Below the pieces are notes generated by a model that did no database searches, was not told the origin of the DNA, and saw nothing but the letters and a program-made list of their open reading frames with translations. This document shows, one piece after another, positions 40,369-46,661 of a stretch of 64,000 nucleotides of DNA. The position numbers were made by a program, and so were the translations under genes. Numbering within the stretch: position 1 is the first letter of the stretch; the number at the start of each line of letters is the position of its first letter. This DNA comes from a virus, in the IMG/VR virus record IMGVR_UViG_3300010413_001770, positions 1-64,000 of that record; one strand, written 5' to 3'.

Positions 40369-41031
40369 ATGAAAACCGAGAAAACAGCCGAGCTCAAGAA
40401 CGTCGCACGTTTCTGCAGCGACATCGGCGTTTGGGCGATCGATCGGCCCGTTTCTTCGTGCACGCATCGATCGGCGTTCTGTCGCGCGAATTGCTACAAC
40501 GGGAAACTCTATTCCGTATACGGGCCCGGTATGAACGCAAAGGATGAGCGTTCCGAGTCCGCCTGGGAGTCGATGAACACCGATACCGTTTCGGCACTTT
40601 TCGACAAATTGGAGCGTTCCCCCCGGTTCCAAGCGTCGCGCCGACTTCGTCTTATGACACGCGGAGAAGCCCTTAGTTGCGGCGCCGATATAGACCGCGT
40701 CAAGCTTATAGCGACCGAAGCGCTGCGACGTCGCGTCAAGGTGTGGCTGCCGACGCGCGCTTGGCGGAATCGGTCTCTTTGGCCGATCGTCAAGTCAAAC
40801 CTTCAACCGTTTATCCGTAGTGGCGCCCTCCGGTTACTGGCGTCCACGGACCCGTCCGACCCGATCGGGCCCGCGGACGGTACGAGTACGATGTTCTTTG
40901 GCGATGACGACGCGACATCGGGCCGCGTCCGATGTCGCAAAACGCACGCGCACGTGAAGGGCGCATGCGCAACATGCCGCGGGGGATGTTTCTCGCCAAC
41001 CGAGCGACATATCCACTTGAAACAGCACTAG
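40369..41031 (+). CDS. Gp88-like Cys-rich protein
   Basis: The 220-residue protein has a Gp88-family appearance. After KTEKTAELKNVARFCSDIGV come CTHRSAFCRANCYNGKLY (clustered Cys), RSPRFQASRRLRLMTRGEAL, KLIATEALRRRVKVWLPTRAWRN and ALRLLASTDPSDPIGP. It ends with CRKTHAHVKGACATCRGGCF, another Cys group. Mycobacteriophage Gp88 proteins share C...C..NCY, a helical repeat and a late Cys set. They are thought to bind metal or an Fe-S cluster, with unknown activity. The start at 40369 follows cggaaggga. Confidence 0.72.
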   Translation: MKTEKTAELKNVARFCSDIGVWAIDRPVSSCTHRSAFCRANCYNGKLYSVYGPGMNAKDERSESAWESMNTDTVSALFDKLERSPRFQASRRLRLMTRGEALSCGADIDRVKLIATEALRRRVKVWLPTRAWRNRSLWPIVKSNLQPFIRSGALRLLASTDPSDPIGPADGTSTMFFGDDDATSGRVRCRKTHAHVKGACATCRGGCFSPTERHIHLKQH

Positions 41032-41146
41032 TCGAAACGGGCGCGGTATATCGGCGCGCCCGTAGCGGGGAGATTAGCGGCTCCCCGCCTGATGAGACAC
41101 GCTGCCAACCGAGAGGCGCCAAACGAGCGCCGGAAAGGGAATTCCC

Positions 41147-41416
41147 ATGGTACGCGAACGCACGCACAGAACGCCGGCCGGTTATGCGGACGAACGCCTC
41201 GCCGGCGAACCGGTAGAGTGTCCGGTCTGTGATTCGGACGACACGAGTCATTACCTAAGCGATCTGCAAGGTTCGTTCGACGTCGTTTGCCGACACTGCG
41301 GGTCCACGTGGGTAGAGTGCTGGAAGTCGGGCGCGCCTGTTCTCTACCGGCGCTTGACGGCCGTGCCGATTCGGTCGATTGAACCGAGATTGCGACTGCG
41401 CGCCGGTTGCCGATAG
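41147..41416 (+). CDS. Zinc-ribbon protein
   Basis: The 89-residue protein contains VECPVCDSDDTSHYLSDL and FDVVCRHCGSTWVECWKSG, two CxxC pairs 22 residues apart in the form of a classical zinc ribbon. The flanks are basic. The ATG follows ggaaagggaattccc. A similar zinc ribbon is encoded at 42917. A nucleic-acid-binding or adaptor role is possible. Confidence 0.65.
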   Translation: MVRERTHRTPAGYADERLAGEPVECPVCDSDDTSHYLSDLQGSFDVVCRHCGSTWVECWKSGAPVLYRRLTAVPIRSIEPRLRLRAGCR

Positions 41417-41438
41417 TAACGTTTGACGCGTTTGGGTA

Positions 41439-41473
41439 GGGGCGGACGATAACCGGTGTCCGCCCCCTCTTTG
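41439..41473 (+). terminator. Rho-independent terminator
   Basis: A 9-base perfect stem (ggggcggac / gtccgcccc) with a 10-base loop, followed by cctctttg. It is preceded by cgtttgacgcg and followed by cgccaaccgtacacga, the recurring frame of these intergenic cassettes. Confidence 0.85.
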
Positions 41474-41519
41474 ACTCGCCAACCGTACACGAGCCACACG
41501 AACGAAAGGGATGCACGCC

Positions 41520-41747
41520 ATGAGAACGCTACTTTCGGCAAGAACGCGGGGCAGTCGATACACCATTTACCTCATCGAAAACTCGGACGGGTCTTTTCGA
41601 GTCCAAGAATGCACGCATGGAAAGGAAACGGCCGCGGCCGTTCGATACGACCGGATAGATGCGAGAAACGAGTTTTTCCGTCGTATTGAAAACGCCAAAC
41701 GTTTTGACGGTATCAACTACAACGTAGACTCCCCCACCTACTTTTGA
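41520..41747 (+). CDS. Small hypothetical protein
   Basis: The 75-residue protein begins RTLLSARTRGSRYTIYLIEN and continues SDGSFRVQECTHGKETAAAV. It is likely beta-rich at the start and helical later (RNEFFRRIENAKRF). The ATG at 41520 follows the cgaaagggatgcacgcc start leader. No family recognised. The stop is followed within 12 bases by the next gene. Confidence 0.6.
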   Translation: MRTLLSARTRGSRYTIYLIENSDGSFRVQECTHGKETAAAVRYDRIDARNEFFRRIENAKRFDGINYNVDSPTYF

Positions 41748-41759
41748 GGAGAACATGCA

Positions 41760-42173
41760 ATGACACGCGATGGACGGGGAAACGTTTTGACGGCCGAAGA
41801 GAGGGAAGCCCTCGCGGCGGGGATCAGCGCTCTAGCTGGCAGCACGATTTTCAGTGTCGAGTTTCTCAAGAAAGACGGTAGCGCGCGCCGGATGACGTGT
41901 CGGCTGGGGGTTCCCTACCAGCGCAAGACGGCCGATCCGACGAACGACGACCCGGGCCGCGCGCTGACGTACTCCCAGGTTCGCGACAAGGGACTCCTGC
42001 CGGTATTTGAGATGGTAGGGAAACCCAGGGTGCGTCGACACTTTGAACGCTCCCTGTTACCACCCGCGCTAACGGAGGAACTCGAAGAGCCTAAATTCAA
42101 GTGTTTCGACCTGGAAACACTCCAAACGGTCCGCGCTCACGGCCGTGATTATCGGCCCGAAGAGCTCTACTAG
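41760..42173 (+). CDS. WYL_2/Sm-like SH3-barrel protein
   Basis: The protein has 137 residues. FSVEFLKKDGSARRMTCRLG, VPYQRKTADPTNDDPGRALT and KGLLPVFEMVGKPRVRRHFE match phage WYL_2 (Sm-like SH3 fold) proteins, which carry F.KKDGS.R.M.CR.GV followed by a strand ending in a PVFEM-like motif. The N-terminus is helical. Such barrels may bind nucleotides or nucleic acid. The ATG follows tgaggagaacatgca. An outer gttgacg/cgtcaac repeat and a terminator follow. Confidence 0.65.
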   Translation: MTRDGRGNVLTAEEREALAAGISALAGSTIFSVEFLKKDGSARRMTCRLGVPYQRKTADPTNDDPGRALTYSQVRDKGLLPVFEMVGKPRVRRHFERSLLPPALTEELEEPKFKCFDLETLQTVRAHGRDYRPEELY

Positions 42174-42190
42174 TTGACGCGTCAAGGCAC

Positions 42191-42229
42191 GGGGCGCCCC
42201 CTCGTTAGTTGCGGGGCGCCCCCCTCTTT
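42191..42229 (+). terminator. Rho-independent terminator
   Basis: Self-complementary arms ggggcgcccc at 42191-42200 and 42213-42222 with a 12-base loop, followed by ccctctttg. An outer gttgacg/cgtcaac inverted repeat (42175 and 42234) encloses it. Confidence 0.85.
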
Positions 42230-42284
42230 GAAACGTCAACTGTACACGACGCACGAGTCATCCGACACGAAGGGAGCATACACC

Positions 42285-42467
42285 ATGAAACGGCTAGAGT
42301 ACGCCATCGCGTGGACGAACGCGGACGGGATTCGTAAGGTTTCAACGGGTATCTGCAGTTATCGCCCGCAAGAGGCGCCCGAAGAGACGCGGGCGCGCGT
42401 TCTCTCATTTCACGGTCCGCAGGTTCGCGCAACCGTGAACGCTGTTTCGTGGACAGTCGTTTTCTAG
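42285..42467 (+). CDS. Small hypothetical protein
   Basis: The 60-residue protein begins KRLEYAIAWTNADGIRKVST and has GICSYRPQEAPEETRARVLS. The ATG follows cacgaagggagcatacacc, a member of the start-leader family. It is predicted to be a small alpha/beta protein. No family recognised. Confidence 0.55.
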   Translation: MKRLEYAIAWTNADGIRKVSTGICSYRPQEAPEETRARVLSFHGPQVRATVNAVSWTVVF

Positions 42468-42478
42468 ACGCCAACCGA

Positions 42479-42575
42479 TACGCTACCCGTCGCGCCGATC
42501 GTAGGCGCCCGTTGCGACACGGGCGGACGGCCGAAGCGCTCTCAGACCGCGCGCGGGCGCCGGGTAGCGTACTTT
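42479..42575 (+). terminator. Long-loop terminator or structured RNA
   Basis: An 11-base perfect stem (tacgctacccg at 42479-42489 and cgggtagcgta at 42561-42571) closes a 71-base GC-rich loop that has internal complementarity, followed by cttttcg. It lies between two small genes. Confidence 0.6.
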
Positions 42576-42593
42576 TCGAGAAAGGGGTGAGCA

Positions 42594-42707
42594 ATGACAC
42601 GACGCGAGATCGTCCGACAAGCGGCTCGGCTGGGATTCACTGGACGTCGGCTGCGGACCGCGGTCCGCAGCTGGGAGCGGTACGCCAGCACGGGGGCGCG
42701 CTGGTAG
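42594..42707 (+). CDS. Small basic peptide
   Basis: The 37-residue product begins TRREIVRQAARLGFTGRRLR and ends SWERYASTGARW. The ATG follows cgagaaaggggtgagca, a good ribosome-binding site. It is strongly basic and probably helical. It ends before a stretch of tandem repeats. It may be real, but no homology is evident. Confidence 0.42.
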   Translation: MTRREIVRQAARLGFTGRRLRTAVRSWERYASTGARW

Positions 42708-42740
42708 CGGGGGACTCGCCCGGGCGGGGGGGGGGCTCAG

Positions 42741-42902
42741 CCTCTCGCCCTCTCGCCCTCTCGCCCTCTCGCGGTCCCCCGCAACCCCGCGGCCCGGCGC
42801 CCTACAGCTGGGAGTCTCTGTCTTCACGAGTCCACTGTCTCTGTCAACGGAGGGTCACTGTCTCTGTCAACGGTCCTCTGTCTTCACGAGTCCTCTGTCA
42901 AC
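42741..42902. repeat. Tandem ccctctcg units and repeated tctctgtc words
   Basis: Four copies of the 8-base unit ccctctcg lie at 42741-42772. From about 42824 the words tctgtcttcacgagtc (two copies) and actgtctctgtcaacgg (two to three copies) alternate up to the next ribosome-binding site. The same ctctgtct texture continues into the start of the following gene. Confidence 0.7.
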
Positions 42903-42916
42903 GGAAGGAGCACGCC

Positions 42917-43138
42917 ATGTCTCTGTCTCTGTCTTCACCCTCTGTCTCTGTCGACGACTTCCTCTCCCCCTTCTCCCTCTCTTGCCCGGTCTGCGGCGAC
43001 GACCGGTTCGACGTCCTCGGGACGCTCGGCCTCCTGACCTGGATTCGCTGCCGCGCTTGCGGGTCTGAGTGGACGGACGGGGTCGCCCCCTCGGACGGGG
43101 AAGTGGAGCTCGACTCGCGCCTCCCGGCGTGGGCGTAA
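42917..43138 (+). CDS. Zinc-ribbon protein
   Basis: The 73-residue protein begins with a Ser-rich stretch (SLSLSSPSVSVDD) encoded by the repeated tctctgtct sequence. It then has SLSCPVCGDDRFDVLG and WIRCRACGSEWTDGV, a two-CxxC zinc ribbon resembling the one encoded at 41147. The ATG follows cggaaggagcacgcc. The stop is followed by a tandem taacggg array. Confidence 0.65.
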   Translation: MSLSLSSPSVSVDDFLSPFSLSCPVCGDDRFDVLGTLGLLTWIRCRACGSEWTDGVAPSDGEVELDSRLPAWA

Positions 43139-43183
43139 CGGGTAACGGGTAACGGGTAACGGATAGCCGGTAACGGGTAACCG
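43138..43183. repeat. Tandem taacggg array
   Basis: Three to four direct copies of the 7-base unit gtaacgg(g), then a diverged ggtaacgggtaaccgg. It is the tandem form of the GTTAAC/GGTAACC motif family found in other intergenic regions. Confidence 0.75.
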
Positions 43184-43272
43184 GTTGACAGTTGCACGTC
43201 GGGGACCGGTGTTTACGGACCAGTCCCCGGTCTGGAGCTGCCAATCACCCCCACACGAGAGGAGCACACGCC

Positions 43273-43467
43273 ATGAACATGACTGTCGACCCGATTGGCC
43301 CCTGCGTCGTCATTCTGCCCAACGACGGCGGCAAGATCGGATGGCTCGAGTACACGATCGTCGACCGAGGACGCGCCGTCGAGCAGTGGGGCGTCGATGA
43401 GGACGATCCCTGGGCGAGCTTTGGGCAGCCCACCAGTGTCTGTGTCCACGTAACCCGAGACCGCTAA
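43273..43467 (+). CDS. Small hypothetical protein
   Basis: The 64-residue protein begins NMTVDPIGPCVVILPNDGGK and has IGWLEYTIVDRGRAVEQWGV. It appears beta-rich, like small SH3-type proteins. The ATG follows acacgagaggagcacacgcc, an almost perfect match to the start leader of neighbouring genes. No family recognised. 12 bases separate it from the next gene. Confidence 0.58.
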   Translation: MNMTVDPIGPCVVILPNDGGKIGWLEYTIVDRGRAVEQWGVDEDDPWASFGQPTSVCVHVTRDR

Positions 43468-43479
43468 GGAGCACACGCC

Positions 43480-43809
43480 ATGCAAACCCAGCCGACCCAA
43501 CCGAGAACCGCGGACCTGCACACGGTGCCCGTTCTGGACCGCTGCCACGGCTCCTCCGCCGTCTACGTGACCCGCATCCTGGGGACCTACTCCACCGGTC
43601 GCCCGGCCGATACGGTCGGCGTCCACGCCCACGACGTGACGGAGTGTCGGCTCTCCAAGCCCCGGCGACTCACGCGGGACGACGGCTCGGAGTTCTGGAC
43701 CCGGACGCTACGGGTCACGACGGCGGACGGGCAAGTCCTTACGCTGTCCCTGTACGGCGACACCCGGGAAGAGTTGGCGTTCATCTGGGGCGAAGCGATG
43801 AACGGTTGA
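43480..43809 (+). CDS. Hypothetical protein
   Basis: The 109-residue protein has a polar N-terminus (QTQPTQPRTADLHTVPVLDR). The middle and end look beta-rich (AVYVTRILGTYSTG, EFWTRTLRVTTADGQVLTLSLYGDTREEL). The ATG follows ctaaggagcacacgcc. A terminator follows the stop by 9 bases. No family recognised; it may be a small barrel protein. Confidence 0.58.
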   Translation: MQTQPTQPRTADLHTVPVLDRCHGSSAVYVTRILGTYSTGRPADTVGVHAHDVTECRLSKPRRLTRDDGSEFWTRTLRVTTADGQVLTLSLYGDTREELAFIWGEAMNG

Positions 43810-43818
43810 CGGTTTTGG

Positions 43819-43852
43819 GTAGGCCCCCGGGTATCCTCCAGGGGCCTACTTT
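43819..43852 (+). terminator. Rho-independent terminator
   Basis: A 9-base perfect stem (gtaggcccc / ggggcctac) with a 13-base loop, followed by tttg. It is preceded by ggttgacgg and followed by acgccaacccaacacga, the shared cassette frame. Confidence 0.82.
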
Positions 43853-43885
43853 GAGCACGCCAACCCAACACGAGAGGAGCACACG

Positions 43886-44200
43886 ATGGACGTCACCAGA
43901 GAGACCGCCCGTAAGCCGCTCGCCGCGGTCTACGCCGCCCAGAACCCCAACCACACCGAGCGTATCATCGCCCGGTTCACCGACGGCGCCGAGCTGATCC
44001 TGGTGAGTCGTAGCGTCATCGGTCGTTGGAACTGGGCGTCGCGACGCCCGGGCCCGGAAGACGGCAATCTGTTCCACAAGATCACCCTCCACGCCACCGA
44101 ACGCTCAGCCCGGAGTCCCATGGCCTGGAGCTACCCGTCCGAGCAGGCCGTCAAAATCGAAAGGAGACGCCCCGATGCGAACCCCCATGACGACCGCTGA
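43886..44200 (+). CDS. Hypothetical protein
   Basis: The 104-residue protein begins DVTRETARKPLAAVYAAQNP and has TERIIARFTDGAELILVSRS, WSYPSEQAVKIERRRPDANP. The ATG follows cacgagaggagcacacg. It overlaps the next gene by 26 bases. It is predicted alpha/beta with a basic C-terminus. No family recognised. Confidence 0.58.
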   Translation: MDVTRETARKPLAAVYAAQNPNHTERIIARFTDGAELILVSRSVIGRWNWASRRPGPEDGNLFHKITLHATERSARSPMAWSYPSEQAVKIERRRPDANPHDDR

Positions 44201-44459
44201 AGCTGTTGAGCGCTTCCCCTGCCGGTGCGACATGACCGACCCGGACTGGTGCGGCTGCAGCTGCACCGAGTCCTCCACTTGCTCGACCCGCTGCGACGGT
44301 TGCGGAGAGCGGGTATGGTTTGCCGGTTCATGGTCTGACAGTCTCATCCCGCCGACCTTCCGGTGCCCGACGTGTGGGCGTGTGCTGTTCAATCCGTTCA
44401 GCCGGGACGGCCGCGACCAGGTTCGGCGTTGGAGGGCGAAGTTTGCGGACGACCGGTAA
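44175..44459 (+). CDS. Multi-Cys zinc-binding protein
   Basis: The 94-residue protein has CRCDMTDPDWCGCSCTESSTC, CDGCGERVW and RCPTCGRVL, twelve Cys in a compact region that could bind two or three zinc ions. The ATG follows aaaggagacgccccg, within the previous gene. The C-terminus is basic. Multi-zinc-ribbon proteins of this sort are common early phage products. Function unknown. Confidence 0.65.
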   Translation: MRTPMTTAEAVERFPCRCDMTDPDWCGCSCTESSTCSTRCDGCGERVWFAGSWSDSLIPPTFRCPTCGRVLFNPFSRDGRDQVRRWRAKFADDR

Positions 44460-44492
44460 CCGGTCAACCGATTCACACACTGTCACGCATGG

Positions 44493-44531
44493 TGGGGAGT
44501 CCGGTTCGACTAGGGGCTCCCCCCTCCTTTT
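44493..44531 (+). terminator. Rho-independent terminator
   Basis: ggggagtcc pairs with gg(g)gctcccc across a short loop, followed by cctccttttcc. A run of Cs and the ribosome-binding site of the next gene follow directly. Confidence 0.72.
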
Positions 44532-44573
44532 CCACTCACCCCCCCCCCCAATTCCTGTAAGGAGAACCGACTC

Positions 44574-44843
44574 ATGAAAACCTATCACGTCCGAGTATCC
44601 AGTGCGTCCATCTCGGGACACCCGAGTCCCTATCTCCACGTCGCCGTCATGCGCCACCGGGAAGGACCGACCGAGGATCACCCCTACGCAATCCGAAACA
44701 CCAAGAAGTGGGAAGTCGTCATGGATTGGGGGCGGTGTCACCTCGGCTGGAAACCGAAGGGAAATACAGCGGGACAGCGCGCTATCCGAGAGGCGGAAGC
44801 GTATGTCGCCAAGCTCGAGAAAGAGGAGGAGAACCGACCATGA
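44574..44843 (+). CDS. Hypothetical protein
   Basis: The 89-residue protein begins KTYHVRVSSASISGHPSPYL and has HVAVMRHREGPTEDHPYAIR, WEVVMDWGRCHLGWKPKG and a C-terminal helix (EAEAYVAKLEKEEENRP). The ATG follows taaggagaaccgactc, a second leader family shared with 44840 and 45639. It overlaps the next gene (ATGA). No family recognised. Confidence 0.58.
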   Translation: MKTYHVRVSSASISGHPSPYLHVAVMRHREGPTEDHPYAIRNTKKWEVVMDWGRCHLGWKPKGNTAGQRAIREAEAYVAKLEKEEENRP

Positions 44844-45034
44844 TTATCTGGGACTTCGACCGCATCGACTGCCGCTCGGTGATCGTTATCGTCGACACGA
44901 ACCGCCCCGGCAAGAAGCTCGGGGACGAGTCCGGACCGTGGTACTTCCAGACCACGCAAGAGGCCGCCGCCAAGATCCGAGAGCTCAAGTTGGAGCTCGC
45001 GTCCGACGCATCCGAAGAGGAGGTGATCCGATGA
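44840..45034 (+). CDS. Small hypothetical protein
   Basis: The 64-residue protein begins IIWDFDRIDCRSVIVIVDTN and has GPWYFQTTQEAAAKIRELKL. It combines beta strands with a C-terminal amphipathic helix. The ATG overlaps the previous TGA and follows gaggagaaccgacc. No family recognised. Confidence 0.58.
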   Translation: MIIWDFDRIDCRSVIVIVDTNRPGKKLGDESGPWYFQTTQEAAAKIRELKLELASDASEEEVIR

Positions 45035-45237
45035 GAACCGCATGGGAAAAAGCAATCGTTTCGGCGTGGCTCCGGCGAACACTTCCGCCTGTCTGGATCC
45101 CGAACACCTGGAACGAGAACACCCAACTAAGGGGCTACTATGCCAGAAACCACGACTATCATCCTGCCAGAGCTCAGCTGATCTTCCGCCGATGGCCGCA
45201 CATCATTCGCGGGGCGCTCATGGAGGTGGAACCGTGA
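45031..45237 (+). CDS. Small basic hypothetical protein
   Basis: The 68-residue protein begins RTAWEKAIVSAWLRRTLPPV and continues WIPNTWNENTQLRGYYARNH. It is rich in Trp, Arg and His. The ATG overlaps the preceding TGA and follows gaagaggaggtgatccg. No family recognised. The C-terminus overlaps the next GTG start. Confidence 0.55.
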   Translation: MRTAWEKAIVSAWLRRTLPPVWIPNTWNENTQLRGYYARNHDYHPARAQLIFRRWPHIIRGALMEVEP

Positions 45238-45467
45238 GAGGGCGTAAGTTCAACGTAGGCGACCGGGTCGCCTATGCCCGTACGTTCCTCCAATCGACCG
45301 GCATGATCACCGGAGAGGTTCCGTTCCTCCGCGGGACGGTGGACGGGACGCTGGAAATCGGCGGGCGACAAGTGGCCCACGTCCTCTGGGATGGACACGA
45401 CGAGCCGATACACGTCTTGTCGTCGAACCTGTGGCCGGCCGACAAGCTCCACCTTGAGCCGGCCTGA
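45234..45467 (+). CDS. SH3-like small protein
   Basis: The 77-residue protein starts at a GTG overlapping the previous TGA (GTGA) after ggaggtggaacc. RKFNVGDRVAYARTFLQST, GMITGEVPFLRGTVDG and RQVAHVLWDGHDEPIHVLSS match a KOW/SH3-like barrel (V-GD-V-A ... G-V ... V-W-D). Such small barrels bind nucleic acid or protein. A structured RNA candidate follows the stop. Confidence 0.6.
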   Translation: MRGRKFNVGDRVAYARTFLQSTGMITGEVPFLRGTVDGTLEIGGRQVAHVLWDGHDEPIHVLSSNLWPADKLHLEPA

Positions 45468-45483
45468 ACCGAAACCGAACGCC

Positions 45484-45596
45484 GCCCGGTGTTTTCGCGC
45501 CGGGCACCAGGAAGCCCCGTCGATGGACACGCGCGGGTGCCGGGCCCACAAGCGTAAGTCCAGGTCGCGCAACACCAGAGGGGCTTCCTGTTTTTG
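45484..45596 (+). ncRNA. Candidate structured RNA ending in a terminator
   Basis: The intergenic stretch has a hairpin gcccgg...ccgggc (45484-45505). An 11-base perfect stem follows (caggaagcccc 45508-45518 with ggggcttcctg 45580-45590) enclosing a 61-base loop that itself can fold (gtgccgggcccac), then ttttt. Total about 113 bases. It could be a small RNA with intrinsic terminator, an attenuator, or simply an elaborate terminator. Confidence 0.5.
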
Positions 45597-45638
45597 ACGA
45601 CTCGTTTACCCCCCCCCCCCACGCAAGGAGAACCGACC

Positions 45639-46238
45639 ATGAGAATCGACCCCCGTTTCAAGCTCGACCTCGCCGTGTCGCGAGAAGATCGTCCCGCGAT
45701 CCAACACGTGTATGTCCACCGGAGAGCCACAGACGGTCGTCCGACCGCAGTCGCGACCGATGGTCACATCTTGGCGCTCGTCCCGGTCGAGCCCACCATG
45801 AACGCCGAGACGGGGGCGGAGACCTCCGAGGTTCCCCCTGTCACCGAGCCCGGCCTCCTGATTCCGCCCGACGCGCTGAAGCACGCGCAGAAGAAAGCGA
45901 ACCACGGCCAGTTGAGCCTAGCCGTCGGGGAGCAGAACGGAAAGCCACAACGGGCCGTGTCGACCCCTGACGGCCGCGGGTGGGCGATCCCGACCGGAGA
46001 GGACGCGCCAACATACCCGGACTACCCGAACGTGCTCCCGGACGAGGGACGCCCGTCCGGCTACCGCGTGACGCTGGATGCTCAGTTGTTGTTCAACCTG
46101 GCGCGAGCATTGGGGGCGAGTGACCACCACGTGACGCTCGAGTTCGGGAAGTCCAACCTGGACGCGATCCGCGTCACGCCGGCCAATCCGGTCGAGGACG
46201 AGTTCGGCATCTTGCTGCCTGTCTACATGAGCCGGTAA
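45639..46238 (+). CDS. Beta sliding clamp-like (DnaN-like) protein
   Basis: The 199-residue protein contains VHRRATDGRPTAVATDGHIL, the ATDGHrLA-like segment of DNA polymerase III beta subunits. ALVPVE, a middle clamp repeat (QLSLAVGEQNGKPQRAVSTP) and a terminal EDEFGILLPVYMSR also resemble the ILMPM clamp end. It is about half the size of a bacterial clamp (around 370 residues), suggesting a one- or two-domain clamp that multimerises. The ATG follows caaggagaaccgacc. It could support the PolA-type polymerase encoded downstream. Confidence 0.6.
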   Translation: MRIDPRFKLDLAVSREDRPAIQHVYVHRRATDGRPTAVATDGHILALVPVEPTMNAETGAETSEVPPVTEPGLLIPPDALKHAQKKANHGQLSLAVGEQNGKPQRAVSTPDGRGWAIPTGEDAPTYPDYPNVLPDEGRPSGYRVTLDAQLLFNLARALGASDHHVTLEFGKSNLDAIRVTPANPVEDEFGILLPVYMSR

Positions 46239-46259
46239 TCCTACTCCCGACTCCCGGTT

Positions 46260-46301
46260 GACGCCGGGCCCCCAGCGTGGATATCGTGGGGGCCCGGCGT
46301 C
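46260..46301. terminator. Strong 15-base hairpin
   Basis: A perfect 15-base stem (gacgccgggccccca and its complement) with a 12-base loop, directly after the clamp-like gene. It lacks a downstream T-run (gatctgttaacgg follows), so it may act as a processing site or a Rho-dependent pause. Two GTTAAC motifs follow it. Confidence 0.6.
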
Positions 46302-46359
46302 GATCTGTTAACGGTTAACTGTCATTCTCACTCTCACCCGTTCAGGAGGATTCCTCACG

Positions 46360-46533
46360 ATGCTGCTGACCGCACTCTACCTGGCCGCCTTCTTCGGCGG
46401 CGTATCCGGCTGGACCGTCTTCGGGATACTACTGTCCATCGACCGGGAAGTGGGTCGTGTCTGGGTATATTCGGTCGCCCAGCTCGGGTGCCTGCTGATT
46501 GTTCTCCGGTCACTCGAATACTTTGGAGGATAG
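46360..46533 (+). CDS. Two-helix membrane protein
   Basis: The 57-residue protein starts MLLTALYLAAFFGGVSGWTV, continues FGILLSIDREVGRVWVYSVA and ends QLGCLLIVLRSLEYFGG: two hydrophobic segments with a charged loop. The ATG follows caggaggattcctcacg. The stop is 2 bases before the GTG of another membrane peptide. The size and topology resemble small holins, but position in the early region argues for another membrane role. Confidence 0.55.
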   Translation: MLLTALYLAAFFGGVSGWTVFGILLSIDREVGRVWVYSVAQLGCLLIVLRSLEYFGG

Positions 46534-46535
46534 CC

Positions 46536-46661
46536 GTGTCCATCCTGACGCTACTGTCGCTACTGTTTTCCACGATCGGCTGGGTCGTCCGGCTCTCAGT
46601 CCTGGCGGCCGTTCTCACGCTCAGCTGGGTTGTCGACTTTCTCTGCCGCTCGGACGGGTGA
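46536..46661 (+). CDS. Single-helix membrane peptide
   Basis: The 41-residue peptide starts at a GTG after tttggaggatagcc: SILTLLSLLFSTIGWVVRLS then VLAAVLTLSWVVDFLC. It is one or two hydrophobic helices ending with RSDG. It is coupled at both ends (2 bases to the previous gene, TGATG to the next). No family recognised. It probably acts with the preceding membrane protein. Confidence 0.5.
   Translation: MSILTLLSLLFSTIGWVVRLSVLAAVLTLSWVVDFLCRSDG

Noticed and set aside
42741-42902. CRISPR-like array
   Set aside because: The repeats are 8-17 bases, directly adjacent and without unique spacers of constant length; no cas genes.
46360-46661. Holin/antiholin pair
   Set aside because: The topology would fit, but the genes lie in the early region far from structural genes and without a lysin, so they are called only membrane proteins.
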